Assembly (NCBI RefSeq): GCF_005877885.1
Contig: NZ_VCHY01000034.1
Span: 1 to 33,166, forward strand
Source of the DNA: Labilibacter sediminis
GTDB lineage: Bacteria; Bacteroidota; Bacteroidia; Bacteroidales; Marinilabiliaceae
Direction of reading: 5' to 3'
DNA length: 33,166 nt
Part shown: positions 19,711-27,600 of the stretch, piece after piece
Position numbering within the stretch: the first letter of the stretch is position 1
How the letters are laid out: the number at the start of each line of letters is the position of its first letter
The notes under the pieces: generated by a model
The model's database searches: none
What the model saw: the letters and a program-made list of their open reading frames with translations, nothing else
Told to the model about the DNA's origin: nothing
Position numbers and translations under genes: made by a program

Positions 19711-20688
19711 TTATTTCTTTTTTAAATAAATTTCATTGGGTTTATCGTTGTGTAACACTATCTGATAATCGATACCTGAGGTATATTTAAATACATCCAG
19801 AATTTGTTCTATCGGTTTATTCTTAAGGATAGATCCTGAAAATTTGATTTCTTTAACCCGCTCGTTATCAAAAATTATTTTAACATCATACAATCGTTCC
19901 AACCTAAGCGCTATATCTGCAAGAGTTTCATCATCCATAATATGGATACCTTGCTTCCATAATGAATAATAATTAGTATCTACTTTTTTAACATCCAACG
20001 ACTTTGCAGATATATTGTATGATGCTTTTTGGCTTGGATTCAGATTAGTTAATACCCTTCCCTCTTTATTTTGAATATTTACATTTCCTTCTACAAGTGT
20101 CACATTGACATATTTCGCACCATCAAATGCTTCAACATTAAATGTAGTTCCTAGTACTTCAACAATTAAATTAGGTGTTGTTACATGAAATGGTTTTTTA
20201 GGATTATGTTCTACATCAAAAAGAGCTTCCCCTGTTAACTGAATATCTCTACTTTTTTTATCAAATGTAGAAGGATACAATAAGTGACTCCCCGCACTTA
20301 ACCAAACATGAGTTTTATCCGGCAATACAACCTCTGCATTTTCTCCAAATGGAACAATGACCTCGTTATAGGCTATCTCAGACTTAAAGCTGTGCTGTGA
20401 AATAAATGTTAAAGCACCGCCTACAAGCAGGCTCATAACAATAATAGCTGCGTACTTAAGTAGCTCCAATTTAACAATCTTCACCCTTCTTACCCTCTTT
20501 TTCAGATTACCTTTTGCTTTTTCTCCTGTATTATAATTACTAAAATCGGTATACGACCAAAGATTTTTAATATTATTAAACTCTTTACGGTTCTCAGGCG
20601 AACTTTCTATCCAACTGACAATTTCCTCAATCTCGGTTTTGTCAGAAATCTTATTTAAGGCATATTTATGTAATTTCTCTTTATCCAT
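19711..20688 (-). CDS. FecR-family anti-sigma factor
   Basis: A 325-residue inner-membrane regulator. The cytoplasmic N-terminus (about 1-75) would bind the sigma factor, a single membrane helix lies at about 78-96 (YAAIIVMSLLVGGALTF), and the periplasmic part holds the FecR domain at about 105-205 (VPFGENAEVVLPDKTHVWL; GEALFDVEHNPKKPFHVTT) and a DUF4974 domain at about 250-322 (DVKIIFDNERVKEIKFSGSI). It is expected to receive the STN signal of the SusC protein and to control the neighbouring ECF sigma factor. The susC gene follows closely (the ATG is about 100 bp away), but an unusual 465-bp gap separates fecR from the sigma gene. Confidence 0.94.
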   Translation of the reverse strand: MDKEKLHKYALNKISDKTEIEEIVSWIESSPENRKEFNNIKNLWSYTDFSNYNTGEKAKGNLKKRVRRVKIVKLELLKYAAIIVMSLLVGGALTFISQHSFKSEIAYNEVIVPFGENAEVVLPDKTHVWLSAGSHLLYPSTFDKKSRDIQLTGEALFDVEHNPKKPFHVTTPNLIVEVLGTTFNVEAFDGAKYVNVTLVEGNVNIQNKEGRVLTNLNPSQKASYNISAKSLDVKKVDTNYYSLWKQGIHIMDDETLADIALRLERLYDVKIIFDNERVKEIKFSGSILKNKPIEQILDVFKYTSGIDYQIVLHNDKPNEIYLKKK

Positions 20689-21153
20689 TCTGCTATAATA
20701 ATTTTGAAGACGATTTAGTTACTCATATTAAAATTACAAAAACTTACTCTTCATCTCACTAGAATCATTTTAATAAGTATTTTTCTAATCTCCTGTATTA
20801 ATAAGTACGCTTACAAACAAAATACCCTACGGAAAAATGTAATTATTTGTATTTTTTTTATAAAAAACACAAAACACCAAGACTACCGACTGTATAACAG
20901 ACACTTACAAGCATGCTTTTTTTTGATATAAAATTATAGAACAGGTTGAAAGTAGAATAAATACATCGCCACAAGAATAATAAAGTAGAGATTGCTTTGC
21001 CACAAAAAGAGTATTATGCAAACAGGTGACAAGCTCACTTCTATTCAGGTCCATACAAATCTTGGCCGAATAATAATAAAATTTGAAGACCCAGAATAAA
21101 CTGACCCGCAAGCTAAGACAAAAATGGTTAGATTGAAGGGAATTTAATATGAT
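20689..21153. other. Non-coding gap between sigma and fecR genes
   Basis: A 465-bp AT-rich space with no convincing gene; the only open frame (20905-21111, minus) has no recognisable protein features. These two genes are usually adjacent, so the space may hold a separate fecR-susC promoter or the trace of a loss. I could not identify a specific motif. Confidence 0.45.
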
Positions 21154-21738
21154 TTATTGTAGTAGATATATAACAAATGGCAAGTAATGTCTTAATGAAC
21201 TTTTAAAAACCTTCAAGGATTTACTCATATTTGCTTCCACAGTTTTTATTGAAATGCCTAATTCCTCAGCAATCTCCCTATTTTTTTTCTGCTCAAACCT
21301 ACTCATTTCAAAAATTCGGCGTGCTTGTGGCGAAAGTGATCTTAATGTTTTTTCGATAATGCTATTTATTTCATCGAATGTAAGTGGTGAAGTATCCAAA
21401 TCTGATAAAGCAGACTGTGTAATTTCTAATTCTCTGTACTTTAAATAATCAGTATGTTTTTGCCTGACTTTAAGGTGATCAATTTTTTTTAGACATTGAT
21501 TTTTAGTCATTGAAAAAAGCCATGATGATAGATTATGTACTTCTTTCAACTCTTCATGGCGCTCCCAAACAATGGCAAATATATCTTGTATCACATCTTT
21601 TGCCGATTCTTCATCGTTAAGATAGTAAAAAGCAAAGCTGGATAATCTTTTATAATATATATTAAAAAGAAGCCCAAATGAGACTTTATCCCCCTCTGAC
21701 AACTTCTTTATTATTTCATTTTCATCTAAATTATTCAA
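21154..21738 (-). CDS. ECF RNA polymerase sigma-70 factor (FecI-like, Bacteroidota type)
   Basis: A 194-residue sigma factor. Region 2 is at about 15-85 (SFGLLFNIYYKRLSSFAFYY; DVIQDIFAIVWERHEEL) and region 4 at about 130-180 (LSPQARRIFEMSRFEQKKN, then REIAEELGISIKTVEANMSK, the HTH). The reading frame has no ATG before residue 90. The apparent start is TTG at 21738, with an AAAGGA Shine-Dalgarno-like stretch about 5 bases upstream, and a stop codon lies three codons further upstream. It should direct transcription of the fecR-sus genes when released by FecR. A possible promoter -7 box lies at 21786-21793. Confidence 0.93.
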   Translation of the reverse strand: MNNLDENEIIKKLSEGDKVSFGLLFNIYYKRLSSFAFYYLNDEESAKDVIQDIFAIVWERHEELKEVHNLSSWLFSMTKNQCLKKIDHLKVRQKHTDYLKYRELEITQSALSDLDTSPLTFDEINSIIEKTLRSLSPQARRIFEMSRFEQKKNREIAEELGISIKTVEANMSKSLKVFKSSLRHYLPFVIYLLQ

Positions 21739-21785
21739 CGCAATCCTTTAAAATAAACACTAACCATATTGTTAAAATCTGTGAA

Positions 21786-21793
21786 CAAATATA
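21786..21793 (-). promoter_or_regulatory. Candidate Bacteroidota -7 promoter box of the sigma gene
   Basis: On the minus strand this reads TATATTTG, a full match to the TAnnTTTG -7 consensus of Bacteroidota housekeeping promoters. It lies about 48 bp before the TTG start. I do not see a convincing TTTG -33 box at the usual 19-bp distance, so confidence is limited. Confidence 0.35.
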
Positions 21794-21998
21794 TAAAAGT
21801 AATATTTGTTTTTTAGGAAAGTAATACCCAAAATAACTTTAATGCATATACTCATATTCGCAAAACACACACTTAAATCCCTAAATATTAACAATATGAC
21901 ATTCTACACTTAACCTAATTTAATTGACTTGAATCAATTTCAAACTTTAATAACCTTCAAATCAAACCATCTTACTAGTGGTATTAAATATGGATTTT

Positions 21999-22199
21999 TC
22001 AATGATAATTTATCAAAAAACACTTCGAACCTGCCAGGTATTGTTCCTTTTTAATGAAAATTACCAAGTCTGCAATATCATCGCCTTCGTATAACTCTGT
22101 ATTCTCCAAAACCGTATTTACATTAACATCAAAGCAAGCACTTTCTGCTATACTGCTACATTTCTCAAATGCTTTTCCTTTGTCCGGAAATAAAGTCAA
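21999..22199 (-). pseudogene. Fragment resembling the C-terminus of a DUF6371 Toprim/primase-like protein
   Basis: A 66-codon frame reading TLFPDKGKAFEKCSSIAES, then FDVNVNTVLENTELYEGDDIADL. The order 'LFPD.GK.F.KW...A', then a leucine-glutamate strand, then 'EG.DIADL' is how I recall the end of DUF6371 Toprim-like proteins of Bacteroidota mobile elements. Those proteins are several hundred residues long, so this would be only the last portion. I see no continuation upstream of 22199. It lies at the border between the glycan locus and the defence genes and supports a decayed mobile element. The family assignment is from memory and moderate at best. Confidence 0.4.
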
Positions 22200-22547
22200 C
22201 TTATAATCTCAAAGGGTATATTTCGAGTGCTTTTTAAATGCTTTCAAAATTTCTGAGAGTGCTTTTAGGATGCTTTGCTCATTATCAATAGTGCTTGGTG
22301 TAAATCACCACCAATATTAATACAACATCATTGTTGAATTAGGAAAAACGCTTCGTTTTTAGGAGTATATTTTGAGCACTTTATAGGAGCTTGTAGGGTC
22401 TGTCGCACATGAAACTAAAAAAAGTTCAAATTGTCGTCAATTGGCATAGTTTCCAAAATTGGCATAGCTGTAAGTCGTTAGTTTTGTGAATTATAATATA
22501 ATTTTACAACCATCAAAATTAAGTAGAATAATATTAAGCGCAATACG
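22200..22547. other. Non-coding border region with repeated words
   Basis: No gene is seen. There is a short hairpin (AAAAACG 22344-22350 with CGTTTTT 22354-22360), partly repeated stretches (GAGTGCTTT words near 22225 and 22258), and the 11-base direct repeat AATTGGCATAG at 22439-22449 and 22457-22467. The direct repeat lies about 80-110 bp before the small plus-strand gene at 22548 and could be part of its control region. Confidence 0.45.
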
Positions 22548-22784
22548 ATGATATTACCCCGAACAATACTAAAACAAGAACTAGCCACTAAACTATACCC
22601 TCAAAGTTCAAATACAACTTCCGCCATGCAATTACTGCGTAAGGAGATAAAACTATCACAGGAATTAAGCTGTAAGCTTGATAAGTTGACACGCAATAAA
22701 CGGGCACATTATTTTACCCACAAAGAACTGGAGCTTATCCTGGAACACTTTTGTATTAGTCAAGAGGAGTTTGAGGGGCTTTAA
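22548..22784 (+). CDS. Small DUF4248-like protein
   Basis: A 78-residue basic protein with ATG start. Its pattern (ILKQELATKLYPQSSNTTSA, an LRKEI segment, then FTHKELELILEHFCISQEEF) resembles DUF4248 proteins, short Bacteroidota proteins of unknown function often found in mobile DNA. The helical layout would fit a small DNA-binding or adaptor protein, but no function is established. It is the only complete plus-strand gene of the window and converges with the fic gene, separated from it by 76 bp holding twin palindromes. Confidence 0.55.
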   Translation: MILPRTILKQELATKLYPQSSNTTSAMQLLRKEIKLSQELSCKLDKLTRNKRAHYFTHKELELILEHFCISQEEFEGL

Positions 22785-22795
22785 TTTCATTTACA

Positions 22796-22852
22796 ATACC
22801 CTATTGGGTATAATGATCACTAGTAACGATATTATTATACCCGATAGGGTAT
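22796..22852. promoter_or_regulatory. Twin palindromes between convergent genes
   Basis: ATACCCTATTGGGTAT (22796-22811) and ATACCCGATAGGGTAT (22837-22852) are each palindromic with 6-bp arms. Together they form a 19-bp inverted pair, 22796-22814 with 22834-22852, with one mismatch and a 19-base spacer. They lie between the stop codons of the DUF4248-like and fic genes. They could be a two-way terminator, but T-runs are lacking and the shape is that of paired operators for an XRE-type regulator. Confidence 0.55.
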
Positions 22853-22860
22853 AGTTTATC

Positions 22861-24390
22861 TTACTTTAAACCTTCTTGCACTAATCCTCCCAAAAACTTA
22901 GCAAAGTCGCTAATATCACCATGAACACTAGCTTGTTCCAGTGCAGCCATATAAGTTTCTCTTTGAGCGAGAGGAACAACAGTCCAGGAATAACCTCCGG
23001 AGGCCAGCATCACATTAAACAGAAAACGCCCAATACGGCCATTTCCATCCATATAAGGATGGATAAATACGAATAAAAAATGCCCCAAAACAGCTCGAAC
23101 ACCAGCATGTGTTTCTTCTCTAATCAGATCGAATAAAACGGGCATAGCATCCCGAACCGCATCCGGATTAAGTGGCGTATGCATTGAACCCTTAATATAA
23201 ACCTGAGCAGAACGATAACCAGCTAAATCACCTGCCTTTAGAAGACCAGCTGTAACACTTGGAGCAAATAACTCCCGGTACCAATCTCCGTGATTATCAT
23301 CTGCGACTTCTCCAGCATTCTCACCTTCTAATATTGACTTTATGCTATCTTTAACCAACTGGAATGCTTGATAATACCCTCTTGCAGCCATTGCATTTCT
23401 GGCTTCCTGGTCTGCTTCATTATCTTTTGGATTCCAATTGCCACTTTTCACTTTCTCAATTAGTTCGGATGTAACCCGATATCCTTCTATTGATAGAGAA
23501 TTATATGCATCATCTGCATAGTTATCTTCTACCTCTTTTAAATAAGCTTTAATATCAGATGGCAATTCTTTTGGTGCAGGAAAGTTACTAACTACTGTTT
23601 CTCGCATATTGTGCCACATTAAACGCATCCGATTTGCATAAGGAGAGGCATCTCTTGTGCTAAGCTTAATAGCAAATTGCTCAGTAAACGGATCGTTCTC
23701 ACGTACATCATATCCTGCTGATTTCATTGTTTTAAGAATGTTATCAGCCAATTTTTTATTGCCTATATTTCTAAGTGCTCCTGCAAGACGACCTGCGACA
23801 AAGCTATGTCCACCATCAAGTAACTTTTCAAGTAAAACAGAACCATCTTTAACCATAGCAAGGCAAGCCCTGGCATCTGTGGCATATCTGGTAAAAAAGT
23901 CCTCTCCTGTAGCAATAAGACCATCCTCCAGACTGTAAAGTTGTAATCCATCTTTGTTCACTCGTAATTCTTCATCCACAATTTTTAGTTTATTATCGAG
24001 AATTGAAGTGTCATGAAGTAACTGTACTATATTGTTGTTGGCTTTTGGAGAACGAACCAAAAGCTGAACAGGAATAATGGTATTACCACTATGTAATAGC
24101 AATGATTGTTCAGGAGAAAGGCACCAATCGTTACCAAACCGAGAATTGACATATGTAGAAACGAATCTCCAGAAGGACATATACCACGAAGTAGTATCTC
24201 CTTCACGTTCATCTGGGCGAGTTGAAATATACCACCCCTTAATAACCTCCTTGATAAAACCATTAGCTCTCAACAACTTCCTTTGTGGAGCTAATAAATC
24301 ATCTGTATTGATTATAACAACATCATTATCTTGTTGCAACTTCTGCAATGACGCTAGAGCTTGAGCTAGTTTCTCTTGTGGTGTAGCCAT
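22861..24390 (-). CDS. Fic-domain protein with AbiEi-like N-terminal winged helix
   Basis: A 509-residue Fic protein. The catalytic loop is HPYMDGNGR at 444-452, a complete HPFx(D/E)GN(G/K)R motif with H444, so AMP- or other NMP-transfer activity is expected. An inhibitory motif, S298 to G303 (SLSIEG, fitting (S/T)xxxE(G/N)), precedes the Fic core, as in class II self-inhibited Fic enzymes. Residues about 1-130 read like the winged-helix plus small-domain start of AbiEi antitoxins (LLRANGFIKEVIKGWYIS; LSPEQSLLLHSGNTIIP). The protein may therefore bind DNA and control its own promoter, which bears five 24-bp repeats. No separate antitoxin gene adjoins it. The target is unknown; an anti-phage or stress role is inferred from its neighbours. 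Confidence 0.9.
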   Translation of the reverse strand: MATPQEKLAQALASLQKLQQDNDVVIINTDDLLAPQRKLLRANGFIKEVIKGWYISTRPDEREGDTTSWYMSFWRFVSTYVNSRFGNDWCLSPEQSLLLHSGNTIIPVQLLVRSPKANNNIVQLLHDTSILDNKLKIVDEELRVNKDGLQLYSLEDGLIATGEDFFTRYATDARACLAMVKDGSVLLEKLLDGGHSFVAGRLAGALRNIGNKKLADNILKTMKSAGYDVRENDPFTEQFAIKLSTRDASPYANRMRLMWHNMRETVVSNFPAPKELPSDIKAYLKEVEDNYADDAYNSLSIEGYRVTSELIEKVKSGNWNPKDNEADQEARNAMAARGYYQAFQLVKDSIKSILEGENAGEVADDNHGDWYRELFAPSVTAGLLKAGDLAGYRSAQVYIKGSMHTPLNPDAVRDAMPVLFDLIREETHAGVRAVLGHFLFVFIHPYMDGNGRIGRFLFNVMLASGGYSWTVVPLAQRETYMAALEQASVHGDISDFAKFLGGLVQEGLK

Positions 24391-24412
24391 GTAATATCTT
24401 TACTTTAAAAGT

Positions 24413-24532
24413 TGTATTATATACGCACGTTGAAGTTTTAGTATATAAGTACGCGGAATATTTAGTATATACAAATGTAGTAATTTTAGTTTATATAGGC
24501 GTGGAATTTTTAGTATATATACACACAAAGCT
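24413..24532. repeat. Five 24-bp direct repeats upstream of the fic gene
   Basis: Units begin at 24413, 24437, 24461, 24485 and 24509 with no gaps. Columns 1, 3, 4, 6 and 8-11 of the unit are invariant. The common form is TTTAGTATATA, three variable bases, then ACGTGGAATT-like sequence; the first unit is the most diverged. The array ends 22 bp before the fic start codon, so it occupies the promoter region and is a strong candidate for cooperative binding by a regulator, perhaps the winged-helix N-terminus of the Fic protein itself. Confidence 0.85.
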
Positions 24533-24622
24533 AATATTCAATATAATACAAAAACAATGCCTTTACAAAAAAAGATCCTTGAATATGGTCTATACTAGGT
24601 AATCCGGATTGTAATTAACTGA

Positions 24623-27600
24623 TTAAACATCTTGTTTAAAAAATTTCAATTCCGGTAAAACTATTTTTATTTCCTGCTCTGTTTCTTCTTTTGACCAATA
24701 CACGATATAGTTTATTACAGCTTCCGTTAGTTTATACCCTTTCCTTTCGTAATCAACAACTGCCCTTTTACAAGCGGCTGAAAATTTCAACATAGGGTTT
24801 CCTTGTACATCGAAACAACCAGTATTATTAACTAATAATTTATCACCACTTTTAAGGTTGGATATCATTCCCTGCTTGGAAATAAAATAATCTAATACCA
24901 CATCCTTATGAGAAAGCTGAATAACCAATAAATTCGAACGCTTGTATTGTGAGTTATTATTTATTCGTTCTAAATTTTGACAAGCAATATCGTCAAGGTA
25001 ATTACCATTTAAGTGAATCGTCAGATTTTGTTTTGCCCTGGTCATAGCAACATATAACTCACGTTTCTTTGCATCACAATCCGGATTAAACCCATTCAGC
25101 ACTATAAACACATTATCAAACTCTTTACCTTTCGCTTTATGAATTGTGGATACAAAAATAGTTTCTCCATTTGTGCTCACAAAGTCTTCAAGCTTAGACT
25201 CCCTAACAAAAACTTCAAAATCAGATTGATATTTCTTTTTCGGGTTACTTAATTCAAAATCCTTGATCAGGTTAATGCAAATATCAATCTTAGAGCTTTC
25301 CTTATAATTGTTCCAAAGTTTACGCTTTGCTGCTTTCCAATTTTCTTCCGTAATGGTATACTTTTCCTCAGCAAAACTAAGTTGCTCAATGAAATATCGT
25401 ACTTCAACTAAATTATATAAGCTAAATCCTTCATTGGTTTGAATTAGCTTAGCCTGTAAACCTCCATGAATCAATAGACCTGTGATTTGTAAGGCTTCAG
25501 AATTAGTATGCGTTAATACACAAGTTGTTCCTATTAAACCTGATGACAAGATGTTTCTAACAACAGGCTCAATGAGATTAGAAGCAGAGTACTTAATTAA
25601 CTTCACCCGCCCTGTCTCATTTGTATGCGGAACGATTGGAGTTTCTTTAAGGCGGTGAGTAATCTTATCGGCAAACTGATTTGTGAATTCTACAAGGTTA
25701 GCTTTACTTCTGTAGTTTTCAATTAGCTCAACTTTTTTGGCTTTTTGTTCTGAAATAAATTGTTCCAGATACTGAGAGCTTGCACCTCTGAACTCGTAAA
25801 TATTCTGGTCGTCATCGCCAACAGCGATCACCCTCATTTCTTCATTGTGCTCCATTAAGGCTTTTATAAGCTCAAACTCATGAATATCCATATCCTGAGC
25901 TTCGTCGATAACAAGAACAGTCTTGGTGATTCGGTTTGGTTCAATATCTTTATTTTGGATTTTCTCAACAGTCTTATTAATGATTGTTTGCGATTTTTCA
26001 ATTGTGCCAACCTTTCCCAATAAATCGAAACAATAGGCATGAAAGGTTTTAATTTCAATAAATGCAGCTGCATTCCCAATCAACTCAAATAAGCGTTTTT
26101 TAAACTCAGTAGCTGCAGCCCTTGAAAAGGTAACCATTAACAATTGCTCATGTTTAACATCTTCCATCAACAGTAAGGAAGCTAGTTTGTGAACCAACAC
26201 TCTTGTTTTTCCACTACCAGGACCAGCTGCAACTGCAATATAAGGCGACTCGTTATCTTTAATGATGCCTAACTGAGCAGGCGACAGCTCTCCAAATAAC
26301 TGTCTGAATTTTGAGGGAGTAATATTTCTTTTTATTTCATCCTTTCTGCTCCCTTTAAAGTACTTATTCAGAAATGAAGCATAGTTAAGCTGAAAATAGT
26401 CTTCAACAAACTGTAACGCTTCCTTATAATCCCGAATCATCTTTTTAGCATACTCACCTACTATATGAATCTGCTGTATTTTGTTTTCATAAAACTGATT
26501 TAACTTCCTGTAATCATCAACTTTATATCGTTTTTTATTATCCTGCTCCAGCCGTTCAATACTAAGCTTATTATACACTACAAGAAAACCACCTTCAATC
26601 TTTATAGCATCAATTCTTGATAAATAAAACAACGCATCTTCTACATCTGCTAACGAAACATTGAGTTTAAACAGAGCATTTTGGTTGTCATATTCCTTTT
26701 TCAACTCATGTACAGAGAACTCTACCAATATCTGTTCTTTATTTTTATCTGCAAGGGAAAGCTTTTCATTACTCTTCAAATACAGATAATCAACAATAAA
26801 GCTGGCTAAGTCGTGCCGTTTTTCTAATTTCTTTTTTAGTTCCGATTCTGAATAGTTCGATAAAATTGTCAGATGATTCTTTGAATAATCGTGTTGCTTT
26901 CGTTTTAACCAATTTTTTATTACCCAGAAGTTAATAATGGTTTTAATCTTATTGGGTGACACATCAGAACATCCACTTTCTTCAGCCTGTTCATTTAGCT
27001 CTTTGACATGAAATGACTTTTCCTGTTCTTCAAACTGAGTTACCAAAAACTTCTCTATTCTGCTAATAGAATTGACAATGCTTAACGAACGGTTTCTATT
27101 GTCTCCACGCTTAATAAAGGCTGTTAAATCTTTTGTGTCGGCAAGTATTTTTTCTTCCCGTAACAAGTTAACTACATTAATAACTTCTTCCTTTACAATA
27201 CCTAAGTGATCTGAAATGTAATCTATTCTTGATTCCGCAGTTTCATCTGTTGCTTGCTTTCTACTTTTACTGGAAAACAGCTTTTTAATAATCCGGACTG
27301 CATGTTCCTTTTGCCTATCATTAAACTTTTCAGATAAATTAATTTTCTCAATAGCTTCCTGGGCATTCTTTGATAGGATACTATTGGCAAAAATTCTTGG
27401 CATATTTTGCCCACGTTTTAGATACCCTGCTTCTTCCAGCGCAGATATGGCAGTAGTTACCCTTGTCTCTATTTCTACCACATTATCATCCCATCCGGCC
27501 TTTCTTGCGATTTCTAAAGCTGAATTAGATACATTTAGCCTAAATCGGGTAATGTCTTTTATAGCCTTCCAAATTTGTTGAATCTCTTTTATATTCAACT

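Noticed and set aside
20905-21111. 68-residue minus-strand frame between the sigma and fecR genes
   Set aside because: No family pattern, cysteine- and tyrosine-rich by chance of AT-rich DNA, and no supporting start signal.
22439-22467. Tandem AATTGGCATAG as a sigma-54 promoter
   Set aside because: The TTGGCATAG word resembles a -24 element, but no GC -12 element lies at the required spacing after either copy.
24413-24532. 24-bp repeats as a CRISPR array or plasmid replication origin
   Set aside because: The units are contiguous without spacers, no cas or rep gene is near, and they fill the fic promoter region.
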